From the NCBI RefSeq assembly GCF_040049255.1, contig NZ_JBDZDR010000001.1:124001-188000 (forward strand): a DNA stretch of 64,000 bases, in the 5' to 3' direction. Position 1 is the first letter of the stretch. The number at the start of each line of letters is the position of its first letter. Positions 16,463 to 25,123 of this stretch are shown here, one piece after another. The stretch is from Pseudaminobacter sp040049255 (GTDB taxonomy: Bacteria > Pseudomonadota > Alphaproteobacteria > Rhizobiales > Rhizobiaceae). A model generated the notes under the pieces. The model saw only the letters and a list, made by a program, of their open reading frames with translations. It did not search any database and had not been told where the DNA came from. The position numbers and the translations under genes were made by a program.

Positions 16463-18817
16463 TCAGTGTCTCGTTGCCGAACGGATCGCCGCCCACACCT
16501 TTTGCGGCGTTGCCGGCATGGTCAGCTCGTTGGTGCCAATGGCGTCGGTGATGGCGTTCATGACCGCCGGCGGAGACCCGATGGCGCCCGCCTCGCCGCA
16601 GCCCTTGATGCCGAGCGGGTTGCCGGGGCACGGCGTTTCCGTGGTCGAAACCTGGAAGGACGGCAGGTCGCCGGCGCGCGGCATGGTGTAGTCCATGTAG
16701 CTCGCCGTCAGCAGCTGCCCGCTGTCGGGATCGTAGTGAGCGCCCTCCAGCAGCGCCTGGCCGACGCCTTGGGCGATGCCGCCATGAACCTGGCCTTCGA
16801 CAATCATCGGATTGATGATCTTGCCGAAATCGTCGGAAGCAACGAACTGCACGATCTCGGTCGTGCCCGTCTCCGGATCGATCTCGACCTCGCAGATGTA
16901 GCAGCCGGCCGGGAAGGTGAAGTTCGTCGGATCGTAGAAGGCGGTCTCCTTCAGCCCTGGCTCCATGCCGCCCGGCAGGTTGTGCGCGGTGTAGGCGGCA
17001 AGCGCCACCTGGAACCACGGCACGCTCTTGTCTGTGCCGGCCACCTTGCAGGCGCCGTTCTCGATAACGATGTCGCCCTCATCGGCCTCCATCATATGCG
17101 CTGCGATCTTCTTGGCCTTGGCCTCGACCTTGTCGAGCGCCTTGACGATCGCGCTCATGCCGACCGCGCCGGAACGCGATCCATAGGTGCCCATGCCCAT
17201 CTGCACCTTGTCGGTGTCGCCATGGACAATGGAAACCTGGTCGAGCGGTATGCCGAGGCGGCCTGAAACGAGCTGCGCGAAGGTCGTCTCATGACCCTGC
17301 CCGTGGCTGTGCGAGCCGGTCAGAACCTCGATGGTGCCCACCGCATTGACGCGAACCTCGGCCGATTCCCACAGGCCCACGCCCGCACCGAGCGAGCCGA
17401 CGGCCGCCGAGGGGGCGATGCCGCAGGCCTCGATATAGCAGCTCATGCCTATGCCGCGCAGCTTGCCGCGCCTGGCGGCCTCGGCCTTGCGATCGGCAAA
17501 GCCGGCATAGTCCGCCGCCTTCATCGCCGCGTCGAGCGAGGCGCCGTAGTCGCCGGCGTCATAGTTCATGATCACAGGCGTCTGGTGCGGGAAGGAGGTG
17601 ATGAAGTTCTTGCGGCGCAACTCTGCCGGCGAGAGGCCAAGCTCGCGCGCGGCCGTCTCCATCACTCGCTCAAGCACGTAGGTGGCTTCCGGCCGCCCTG
17701 CCCCGCGATAGGCGTCGACGGGTGCGGTGTTAGTGTAGACCGTACGCACATTGGCGTGGATCGCCGGTATGTCGTACTGGCCCGACAAAAGGGTCGCGTA
17801 GAGATAGGTCGGAACCGACGAAGAGAAGAGCGACATGTAGGCGCCAAGATTGGCGATGGTGTCGACCTTGAGGCCGGTGATGCGGTTGTCCTTGTCGAAA
17901 GCCATCTCCACCATTGAGACGTGGTCGCGGCCATGCGCGTCGGTGAGGAAGCTTTCAGTGCGGTCGGCCACCCATTTCACCGGCACGCCGGTCTTCCTGG
18001 AGGCCCAAAGGCAGACGATTTCTTCGGGATAGATGTAGATCTTGGACCCGAAGCCGCCGCCGACATCCGGCGCGATTACCCGCAGCTTGTTTTCGGGAGC
18101 GACGTTGTAGAAGGCGCTCATGACCAGGCGGGCGACATGCGGGTTCTGCGAGGTCGTCCAGCAGGTGTAGTGGTCTTCGGCCTTGTTGTAATGGCCCAGT
18201 GCGGCCCGTGGCTCCATGGCATTGGGCACGAGGCGGTTGTTGATGATCCTCATGCGGGTGACATGGGCTGCATTGGCTATCGCCGCGTCGGTTGCCTTGG
18301 CGTCGCCGATCTCCCAGTCGAAGATCAGATTACCCTCGGCTTCCGGATGCAGCTGCGGGGCGCCCTTCTTCAGCGCCTCCTCCGCCGTGGTGACGGCCTC
18401 GAGTTCCTCGTAGGCAACTTCGACGGCCTCGGCGGCGTCGCGGGCCTGGGCCTTGGTTTCGGCCACCACGACCGCCACGGCGTCACCGACATAGCGCACC
18501 CTGTCCACCGCCAGCGGCGACCACGCGCCCATCTTCATCGGCGAGCCGTCCTTGGAATGGATCATCCAGCCGCAGATGAGGTTGCCGATGCCGTCCGCCT
18601 TGAGTTCCCTGCCCGTCAGGACGCCGATCACGCCCGGCATGGCCCGGGCCGCCTCGACGTCGATGCCCTGTATTTGCGCATGCGCGTGCGGACTGCGCAC
18701 GAAGACCGCGTGCTTCATGCCGGGAACCACCATGTCGTCGACATAGCGCCCGGCGCCGGTGATGAATCTCTTGTCTTCCTTGCGCGTCACGCGCGCGCCA
18801 ATTCCTTCAATGCCCAT
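16463..18817 (-). CDS. coxL: Carbon monoxide dehydrogenase-like large (molybdenum) subunit, form II
   Basis: 784 residues. Catalytic subunit that binds molybdopterin cytosine dinucleotide. IEGIGARVTRKEDKRFITG opens the aldehyde-oxidase hammerhead domain, and PDVGGGFGSKIYIYPEEI contacts the cofactor. The active-site loop reads AYRGAGR at about residues 369-375, the form II signature. Form I enzymes, for which CO oxidation is proven, have AYXCSFR with the copper-binding cysteine. The C-terminal GIKGCGEAGAIGSPP holds the catalytic glutamate. Form II enzymes may oxidise CO poorly or act on another substrate, so the product is best named CO dehydrogenase-like. ATG 18817 has a GGAGAA ribosome site. 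Confidence 0.93.
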   Translation of the reverse strand: MGIEGIGARVTRKEDKRFITGAGRYVDDMVVPGMKHAVFVRSPHAHAQIQGIDVEAARAMPGVIGVLTGRELKADGIGNLICGWMIHSKDGSPMKMGAWSPLAVDRVRYVGDAVAVVVAETKAQARDAAEAVEVAYEELEAVTTAEEALKKGAPQLHPEAEGNLIFDWEIGDAKATDAAIANAAHVTRMRIINNRLVPNAMEPRAALGHYNKAEDHYTCWTTSQNPHVARLVMSAFYNVAPENKLRVIAPDVGGGFGSKIYIYPEEIVCLWASRKTGVPVKWVADRTESFLTDAHGRDHVSMVEMAFDKDNRITGLKVDTIANLGAYMSLFSSSVPTYLYATLLSGQYDIPAIHANVRTVYTNTAPVDAYRGAGRPEATYVLERVMETAARELGLSPAELRRKNFITSFPHQTPVIMNYDAGDYGASLDAAMKAADYAGFADRKAEAARRGKLRGIGMSCYIEACGIAPSAAVGSLGAGVGLWESAEVRVNAVGTIEVLTGSHSHGQGHETTFAQLVSGRLGIPLDQVSIVHGDTDKVQMGMGTYGSRSGAVGMSAIVKALDKVEAKAKKIAAHMMEADEGDIVIENGACKVAGTDKSVPWFQVALAAYTAHNLPGGMEPGLKETAFYDPTNFTFPAGCYICEVEIDPETGTTEIVQFVASDDFGKIINPMIVEGQVHGGIAQGVGQALLEGAHYDPDSGQLLTASYMDYTMPRAGDLPSFQVSTTETPCPGNPLGIKGCGEAGAIGSPPAVMNAITDAIGTNELTMPATPQKVWAAIRSATRH

Positions 18818-18904
18818 CAAAGTTCTCCTCCGGAACCTTAAAGAAGCGAAACGCGAAAAGTGAACAACGAACCGTCAGCGCGCTCCGCTCGCTCACCGCC
18901 TGGC

Positions 18905-19411
18905 TTACGCCGCCTCATTCGCCTTTGCAGTGTTGCCCCTGTTCTGCGCCATGGCCTTCGAAGCCGCCAGCACGGCCTTGACGATGTTATGGTAGCCGGT
19001 GCAACGGCAGATATTGCCTTCCAGCTCGGTCCGCACGGTCGCCTCGTCCAGATCGTCCGGGTGACGGTTGATGATGTCCACCGCCGCCATGATCATGCCC
19101 GGCGTGCAGAAGCCGCATTGCAAGCCGTGATGCTCGCGGAAAGCCGCCTGTACGGGGTGCAGGTCCGCGCCGTCGGCCAGGCCTTCAATAGTGACCACCG
19201 TGGAGCCCGATGCCTGCACGGCGAGCATGGTGCACGACTTGACGGCCATTCCGTCGACATGCACGACGCAGGCGCCGCATTGCGATGTGTCGCAGCCGAC
19301 ATGGGTTCCGGTGAGCCCGAGATGCTCGCGCAGAAACTGAACCAGCAAGGTTCGGTCTTCGACCACGCCGCTTACGCGCCGGCCGTTCACAACCAACGAT
19401 ACTTCCGACAT
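18905..19411 (-). CDS. coxS: Carbon monoxide dehydrogenase-like small (2x[2Fe-2S]) subunit
   Basis: 168 residues. Electron-transfer subunit of the molybdenum hydroxylase. The plant-type [2Fe-2S] domain has C40, C45, C48 and C60 (HVGCDTSQCGACVVHVDG). The second, four-helix [2Fe-2S] domain has C99 and C102 in QCGFCTPGMIM and C135 and C137 in NICRCTGYHNI. All eight ligands are present. Good ribosome site GGGAGGATAC before ATG 19411. First gene of the structural operon, and divergent from the FIST sensor gene across about 260 bases. Confidence 0.94.
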   Translation of the reverse strand: MSEVSLVVNGRRVSGVVEDRTLLVQFLREHLGLTGTHVGCDTSQCGACVVHVDGMAVKSCTMLAVQASGSTVVTIEGLADGADLHPVQAAFREHHGLQCGFCTPGMIMAAVDIINRHPDDLDEATVRTELEGNICRCTGYHNIVKAVLAASKAMAQNRGNTAKANEAA

Positions 19412-19492
19412 GTATCCTCCCTTGGTGCCCTAACCGCCCAGTCCGACCCGGGCCGCGGCGGCAATGTTCAAACGCCGCAAGACGCAGCATAA

Positions 19493-19563
19493 GTACATTT
19501 CGTATTGCCCACAAATCGAGAATGCAGCCCGCACAAGAGAGGGCATATTGTACTTTCGGATAC
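19493..19563. promoter_or_regulatory. Divergent coxS/FIST control region with a repeated 13-14-base motif
   Basis: In the gap between coxS (start 19411) and the FIST gene, GTACATTTCGTAT (19493-19505) is imperfectly repeated as GTACTTTCGGATAC (19550-19563), same orientation, 57 bases apart. A separate imperfect inverted repeat, CATTGCC...GGCAACAATG, lies at about 19580-19611. These could bind the LuxR-type regulator encoded nearby. No established consensus was matched. Confidence 0.3.
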
Positions 19564-19673
19564 GACCGTCGCCGACACCCATTGCCAAAGCGGTTTCTTG
19601 TGGCAACAATGCCCGCCAAGTACGCCGACGATGTGTTGGGGGCACATCCAGGCTGGCTGGGGGAGGAGTTGCG

Positions 19674-20840
19674 CTGGTCTGTTCACGGACAAGCTATGCC
19701 TGCGGGGTGTCGACCCTGACCTCTGATGATCCCGACGCGGACGAATTCGCCCGCGCCATTGCCGATGAGGCAGCAGCAATTGACGCCGGTTTTGCGCTGG
19801 TCTTCTTCTCCCAATCCCTGCTGGACGCCCATTTGCTCGCAGCAGCCCTGAGGCTGCATGCGCCAAGTCTCGCCCATGCCGGCTGCTCGACCGCGGGCGA
19901 AATCACGCCCGACGGGCTGACGACCAGCCGAGCCTTGGCAATCTTGTTTCCGCAGCGGTCGTTTACAGTCGCCAGCGCAGTCGTGCGTGAACTCTCCTCC
20001 TCGGGGATAGACTATGTGGCGGCCGAGGTGGAACAGCTGCGCCGCACGCTGTACGGACTGACGGGTGCCCGCTCGGGCAACGTGTTCGCGCTCTGCCTGA
20101 TCGACGGGCTTTCCTACGCCGAGGAGGCGGTGACTTCGGCCCTGCATTGGGGCCTGGACGACATCCCGCTGATCGGCGGCTCGGCCGGTGACGATCTGAA
20201 GTTCGAGACCACGACACTGATCCACGACGGCCAGGTCGACAGCGACTGCGCCATCGTCATCCTCGTGGCCACCGACGTCCCGTTCCATGTTTTCAAGACG
20301 GAGAACTTCGTGCCTACCGGCGACAAACTGGTGGTGACCGCTTCCGACCCGGAGCGGCGGATCGTCCATGAGTTCAACGCATGCGTGGCGGCCGAAGAAT
20401 TCGCGGCAGCAGTGGGCATCGAACACCACGCGATGACGCCGCAGAGCTTTGCCTCGCATCCAGTGGTGGTGAAGGTGGGCGGCGAATATTATTGCCGCTC
20501 GATCCAGAAGATGAACGGCGACGGTTCGCTGTCGTTCTACTGCGCCATCGACGATGGCGTCGTGCTTTCCATCGCCAAGCCCACCGGCATGGTCGAATCC
20601 ACCCGCGACGCGCTCATGAATGTGCGGGAAAGATTAGGCGGGATAGACATGATTTTGGGCTTTGATTGCGTTTTGCGACGCCTCGACGCGCGCAACCGAC
20701 AGGTCTTCCGCGATATTTCGGAACTATATCGCGCCAATCGGGTGATCGGTTTTGGAACCTATGGCGAGCAATATCGTTCCATGCATCTCAACCAGACCTT
20801 CACCGGTATCGCCTTCGGCCAGCGAGAGGCGGCCGAATAG
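19674..20840 (+). CDS. FIST-domain sensor protein (NosP-like)
   Basis: About 388 residues with FIST N and FIST C domains. The N-terminal part has ALVFFSQSLLDAHLLAAALR and AGCSTAGEITPDGLTTSRALAI; the C-terminal part runs through GGSAGDDLKF, the CAIVILV strand and GFGTYGEQYRSMHLNQTFTGIAFG. FIST proteins of the NosP type bind haem and nitric oxide and regulate a co-encoded histidine kinase (NahK); the next gene here is such a kinase, 12 bases downstream. The start is uncertain. A strong GGGGGAGGAG site precedes a CTG at 19674, GTG 19707 is the first normal start that keeps most of the domain, and the frame is open back to ATG 19464. Confidence 0.83.
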   Translation: MVCSRTSYACGVSTLTSDDPDADEFARAIADEAAAIDAGFALVFFSQSLLDAHLLAAALRLHAPSLAHAGCSTAGEITPDGLTTSRALAILFPQRSFTVASAVVRELSSSGIDYVAAEVEQLRRTLYGLTGARSGNVFALCLIDGLSYAEEAVTSALHWGLDDIPLIGGSAGDDLKFETTTLIHDGQVDSDCAIVILVATDVPFHVFKTENFVPTGDKLVVTASDPERRIVHEFNACVAAEEFAAAVGIEHHAMTPQSFASHPVVVKVGGEYYCRSIQKMNGDGSLSFYCAIDDGVVLSIAKPTGMVESTRDALMNVRERLGGIDMILGFDCVLRRLDARNRQVFRDISELYRANRVIGFGTYGEQYRSMHLNQTFTGIAFGQREAAE

Positions 20841-20852
20841 AGGCAGGTGAAA

Positions 20853-22193
20853 ATGCCCATGCGGGATGTCCATGACATCGAGAAGCTGAAGAAGATCAAC
20901 CAGGCGCTGATTTCGCGCGTGGAACGATCGATGGATCAGCAGGGCAATGCTTTTTCACTGTTCCAGACAGCGATCAATCTGGAGAGCCGGGTGCGCCGCC
21001 GCACCGAGGAACTGCGCGCCACGCTGCGCCGGCTCGAAGTGTCCAATATCGACCTGGTTGCAGCCAAGGAAAGCGCCGAGCGCGCCAACGTGTCCAAGAC
21101 ACGTTTCCTGGCCGCGGCCAGCCATGACATTCTCCAGCCGCTCAATGCCGCCCACCTCACCGTTTCGGCGCTCGCCGAGATCCAGACCACCGAGGAGGGC
21201 CGCAAGCTGGTGAGGCAGGTCGAGCGTTCCCTGGAGACGATGGAGGACCTGCTCCATACGCTGCTCGACATTTCCAAGCTGGACGCCGGCGTGGTGGAGA
21301 CCAACATCACCGACGTCCCGCTCGGACCGCTGTTTTCCTCGCTCAAGTCCGACTTTCAGCCGCTGGCCGCGCAGAAGGGACTGAAGGTCAAGTTCCGGTC
21401 GACCAATGCAGTGGTGCGTTCGGATCGCACCTTGCTGCGGCGCATCCTGCAAAACATCGTCTCAAATGCCATCCGCTACACCCGCAAGGGCGGTGTGCTG
21501 GTCGGCGCGCGACACAGGGGCGACGCGATCCGGATCGACGTGGCGGATACCGGTTGCGGCATCGCGGAAGACCAGCGCGAAGCCATTTTCGAGGAGTTCC
21601 ATCGTTGCTCCGCAGCCTCCGGCTCCGACGTTTCAAGCGGCGGCCTGGGGCTTGGGCTCTCCATCGTGCGGCGCATGACGACTGCGCTGGATCACCCGAT
21701 CACGCTTTCCTCCGTCGTAGGGCGCGGCACTGTATTCCACCTGGAGCTGCCGGTTGCCGCGACCGTATTCCAGGCGACGAATATCGTCGCGACCGACACG
21801 GAGCGGCCGCGCGGCTACGGCCTTTTCGGCACCAAGGTGCTGCTGGTGGAGGACGAACCGGACGTTCTGAATGCGATGACCACCTTGCTCGAACGCTGGC
21901 AATGCACGGTTCGCGCCGCCACCTCCACAGCCGAGGCGCTTCGGGCGCTCGGGGATACGGCCTGGGTTCCTGACGTCGTCATCGCCGACCAGCACCTGGA
22001 CGGCGGCGATCTGGGCAGCGTCACCATCGCAGCCGTGCGGCACCATCTGTCTAGCGAGGTCCCTGCCCTGATCATCACCGGCGACACGTCGGAATCCGTC
22101 ACGCAAACGGCGCGCGCGGCCGGCGTGGAGCTGATGCGCAAGCCGCTGAAGCCGGCGCAGCTCAGGGCACTGCTGGCGCATCTGTTGGCTTAG
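20853..22193 (+). CDS. Hybrid histidine kinase (NahK/ErcS'-like) with C-terminal receiver
   Basis: 446 residues, no membrane segment, so cytoplasmic. An N-terminal coiled coil (VRRRTEELRATLRRLEVSN) leads to the HisKA domain with FLAAASHDILQPLNAAHL (His about 91). The ATPase domain has NIVSNAIRYTRKGG, DTGCGIAEDQ and GGLGLGLSIVRRM. A receiver domain follows: VLLVEDEPDV, phospho-acceptor Asp about 379 in VIADQHLDGG, and the Lys in LMRKPLKP. The HDxLQPLNA box is that of NahK/ErcS'-type kinases. No PAS domain is present, so input probably comes from the adjacent FIST protein. Both genes are translated with little spacing. Confidence 0.9.
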   Translation: MPMRDVHDIEKLKKINQALISRVERSMDQQGNAFSLFQTAINLESRVRRRTEELRATLRRLEVSNIDLVAAKESAERANVSKTRFLAAASHDILQPLNAAHLTVSALAEIQTTEEGRKLVRQVERSLETMEDLLHTLLDISKLDAGVVETNITDVPLGPLFSSLKSDFQPLAAQKGLKVKFRSTNAVVRSDRTLLRRILQNIVSNAIRYTRKGGVLVGARHRGDAIRIDVADTGCGIAEDQREAIFEEFHRCSAASGSDVSSGGLGLGLSIVRRMTTALDHPITLSSVVGRGTVFHLELPVAATVFQATNIVATDTERPRGYGLFGTKVLLVEDEPDVLNAMTTLLERWQCTVRAATSTAEALRALGDTAWVPDVVIADQHLDGGDLGSVTIAAVRHHLSSEVPALIITGDTSESVTQTARAAGVELMRKPLKPAQLRALLAHLLA

Positions 22194-22229
22194 CGCGGAA
22201 CGGCCGGTGCCGGTCGCCCGTTCAGGTCT

Positions 22230-22943
22230 TCACGTGTCGTTTTGCCGAGGGGTAGCCGCCTGGAAACCCGACTGCTCGCGGAAGAGATCGACATTCTCGA
22301 GCTTCGAAACCTCAATGACCGCTTGCGTGCGGGAATAGACGTTGAGCTTGCGCAGGATTTCCGAGACATGCGCCTTCACCGTCGTTTCGCCGACCTGCAG
22401 CTCGAAGGCGATCTGCTTGTTGAGCAGCCCCTGGCGTAGCATCTGCAGCACGCGCAGCTGCTGCGGCGTGAGCTTGGCGAGGCGGCGCACCATTTCCGCA
22501 CGATCGGCACTCTCGGGGTCTAGCGCCTCTGGCTTGTAGTTTTCCGGAACGTGGACCGCACCGTCCATCACCGAGCGTATTGCGTTGGCGAGATCGCTCT
22601 TGCGAACCGACTTGGGAATGAAACCCGCCGCGCCATAGGACAGGGCTTCGGAAATGATCTTCTGCTCATCGTGGCCTGATACGACCACAACCGGCAGACG
22701 CGGATGGTGGATGCGTAGCTGGAGAAGCCCCTCGAAACCATGGACATCGGGCATGCCGAGATCGAGCAAAGCCAGGTCGAAGGGTTTCGGCCCCGCCAGT
22801 ATTTCGAGCGCTTCGGAGAGAGAACGCGCCTCCACCGTATCGACATCGGGATAGGCCATTCGCACGGCACTGTGCAGCGCTTCGCGAAACAGCGGATGGT
22901 CGTCGATGATAAGGAACCGGGCCTTCTCGTTGGCAGCGCTCAT
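22230..22943 (-). CDS. LuxR/NarL-type response regulator
   Basis: 237 residues. Receiver domain (FLIIDDHPLFREALHSAV, phospho-acceptor Asp61 in LALLDLGMPD, Lys in FIPKSVRK) followed by a LuxR-type helix-turn-helix (LTPQQLRVLQMLRQG, NKQIAFELQVGETTVKAHVS). Start ATG 22943 with AAGGAG eight bases upstream. It converges on the hybrid kinase gene (36 bases between stops), the same three-part set (FIST protein, NahK-like kinase, LuxR regulator) described in pseudomonads. It is the likely output of the sensor pair, with the cox operon as one possible target. Confidence 0.9.
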   Translation of the reverse strand: MSAANEKARFLIIDDHPLFREALHSAVRMAYPDVDTVEARSLSEALEILAGPKPFDLALLDLGMPDVHGFEGLLQLRIHHPRLPVVVVSGHDEQKIISEALSYGAAGFIPKSVRKSDLANAIRSVMDGAVHVPENYKPEALDPESADRAEMVRRLAKLTPQQLRVLQMLRQGLLNKQIAFELQVGETTVKAHVSEILRKLNVYSRTQAVIEVSKLENVDLFREQSGFQAATPRQNDT

Positions 22944-23097
22944 GGCCAACACTCCTTGATGCGATTGCGGGAATCAAGGCGCGCGTGCCAGTTTCGCCTG
23001 CCGGAGGCTGTTCTCAGTTCCTCGATTCACAGCCTATTAGTATCCGAGGGTTCATGGAACGATTATTGCCAATTAGTACACCGGCGGCCGCCACTGC

Positions 23098-23598
23098 CTA
23101 GCCGCCAGTTGTGGATGCAGCCGCCTTGCTGCGGCGCTCATACAGCATGACCAGGGTTTCCGCGGTCAGCGCCGGCCGCTCCTCGCCCTCGATCTCGACC
23201 ACATTGCTGGCCTTCATGAGATATTGGCCGGGTCCGCGATCCTCGATGGACACCAGCGTCGAGCGCAAGCGGATGCGCGCGCCGACCCGAACCGGTGCGA
23301 TGAAACGCACGCTGTCCAGACCATAATTGAACGCAGCCTGGGTGTTTTCGGGAACCGCCCCAATCTCCTGCCCGAGCGCCGCTATTATCGATAGGGTCAG
23401 ATATCCGTGCGCGATTGTGCAGCGAAAGGGGCTGCGCCGTCTGGCGCGCTCGGGGTCGACGTGGATCCACTGATGATCGCCGGTGCATTCGGCAAACTGG
23501 TTTATACGCGTCTGATCGACCGTAACCCATCCCGACACGCCCAGTTCCTGGCCTGCCATCTGCTTGAGCTCCGCAAACGTCGGGGCGGGCTTTGACAT
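23098..23598 (-). CDS. MaoC family (R)-hydratase
   Basis: 166 residues with a single hot-dog fold. The hydratase-2 motif is visible: FAECTGDHQWIHVDPERARRR, giving the catalytic Asp and His, then FRCTIAHGYLTLSIIAAL. It would hydrate enoyl-CoA thioesters to (R)-3-hydroxyacyl-CoA or act on a related thioester. It is of NodN type and typical length. It is a single gene with no fatty-acid genes nearby, so the substrate is unknown. Confidence 0.88.
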   Translation of the reverse strand: MSKPAPTFAELKQMAGQELGVSGWVTVDQTRINQFAECTGDHQWIHVDPERARRRSPFRCTIAHGYLTLSIIAALGQEIGAVPENTQAAFNYGLDSVRFIAPVRVGARIRLRSTLVSIEDRGPGQYLMKASNVVEIEGEERPALTAETLVMLYERRSKAAASTTGG

Positions 23599-23757
23599 GA
23601 ACCTCTCCGCAAATGCACACCGCGAATTCTGTTCCCCGGGCGGTGTTCATTCCGACTGTCACGAACAAAGCAGCTTTGTCAATTTGGATCAGGGCTGGGA
23701 CATGACATGGATCGACTTATACTTACTTGCCCAATGCAATGGTGTGACCAGCACAAG

Positions 23758-25047
23758 TCAGCCTGCAAAAAAGAGCAGTTCCGCAACATGGAGCGCCAGC
23801 CCCGCCATACCGCCGATCAGCATGCCGTTGAACCGGATATATTGCAGGTCGCGGCCGATATTCATTTCCATCAGGCGGGTCAGCTGGGCGAGGTCCCAGC
23901 GCTTGACCTGGTCGGCGATGAAGCCGGAGACGCTGCTCTTCTGGCTTTCGACGAAAGCGGCGAGAGCCACCACGAAACCCTCGTTCATGTCGGCGCGGAT
24001 CGCCTCGTCGCGCGCGAGATTGCGGCCGACCTCCACAAACATGCCGGCAAGATGCGCGCGGATCTTCGAATCGGGCGCGGCTGCGTCCTGCTCGATCAGG
24101 CTGCGCAGGCTTTCCCAGACGTCGCCCGCAATTGCCCTCAGCTCCGGTCGCGCGAGAAAATCGCGCTTCATGGCCTCGGCGCGGCGGGCATATGCCTTGG
24201 AGGTGCGCAGATCATAGATGAATTTGTGAACGAAGCGGTCGAACTCGTGCCGCATCGGGTGGTCCGGGTCGTTGCGCACCTCCTCCAGCAGCGAACCCGC
24301 GGAAGCGACGATTTTCTTGAGCAGGTACGCGTCGGCACGGAACAGGTTGAACAGCGACGGCAGTTCCTTGCGGATCTTCTCGCGCATGGCCGCTAACGCT
24401 TCCTCATCCGACAGGAAGCGGCCGATGATCGTGGTGAACTGGTCCAAAAGCTTCTGGTGGCGGCGGTCCTCGCTGAAGGCCGAGAGCAGTTCAGAGGCCA
24501 GCGGCGCCACCTTCACCCTGTCGAGCTGCTCGACCATCCGGTCGGCGACGAAGCTGCGCAGCCCTGAGCGGTCGATCGCCGCAAGTGTTTGCGGCACCAG
24601 CCGCGCAACGAAGCGCGACAATGCCTCGGCGCGTTGCGCATCGGACAGCCAGTCGGCGACGAGCGCGGCAAAATCGACCTCGTTCAATTTCTCCCGTACC
24701 GGCCCGGGCGCCAGGAAATTGACCTCGATGAAGCGGCCGAGATTCTCGGCGATGCGGTTCTGATTGGCGGGAATGATGGCGGTGTGGGGAATGGGCAGCC
24801 CGAGCGGGCGCTTGAAGAGGGCCACCACGGCATACCAGTCGGCCAGGCCGCCGATAGTCGCAGCTTCCGCGAAGGCGGCCACGAAACCGAGCCATGGATA
24901 GCGTGGCTGGAAAATCTTGGCGGTAGCGAACACCACGACGCAGAGGCAAAGCGCGCCAGTGGCAATTGCCCTGGTGCGCCGAAGGGCTGCAAGCTTTGCA
25001 GCGTCGTCGCGGAAACCGGTAGCGGTCGTCGTCTCGTTCGGTGGCAT
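23758..25047 (-). CDS. DUF445 domain-containing membrane protein
   Basis: 429 residues. Two hydrophobic segments near the N terminus (AIATGALCLCVVVFATAKIF and GFVAAFAEAATIGGLADWYAVVALF) and one at the C terminus (FNGMLIGGMAGLALHVAELLFF) flank a long, mainly helical, charged middle. The double-membrane-end layout with GGLADWYAVVALFKRPLGLPIPHTAIIPANQ is the DUF445/YjiN pattern. The function of the family is unknown. The start is the ATG at 25047 (MPPNETT). It is preceded on the same strand by the GNAT gene. Confidence 0.87.
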   Translation of the reverse strand: MPPNETTTATGFRDDAAKLAALRRTRAIATGALCLCVVVFATAKIFQPRYPWLGFVAAFAEAATIGGLADWYAVVALFKRPLGLPIPHTAIIPANQNRIAENLGRFIEVNFLAPGPVREKLNEVDFAALVADWLSDAQRAEALSRFVARLVPQTLAAIDRSGLRSFVADRMVEQLDRVKVAPLASELLSAFSEDRRHQKLLDQFTTIIGRFLSDEEALAAMREKIRKELPSLFNLFRADAYLLKKIVASAGSLLEEVRNDPDHPMRHEFDRFVHKFIYDLRTSKAYARRAEAMKRDFLARPELRAIAGDVWESLRSLIEQDAAAPDSKIRAHLAGMFVEVGRNLARDEAIRADMNEGFVVALAAFVESQKSSVSGFIADQVKRWDLAQLTRLMEMNIGRDLQYIRFNGMLIGGMAGLALHVAELLFFAG

Positions 25048-25123
25048 GGCAATTCCGGTGGCGAACGATGCGAGACTACCGATCAGCGTCGAGCGGCGCC
25101 ACCCGCCCAGCGAGAAAGAGCGC

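Noticed and set aside
15389..17266. 625-residue plus-strand frame opposite coxM and coxL
   Set aside because: Antisense to coxM and coxL, whose cofactor motifs are complete; length is a GC-rich artefact.
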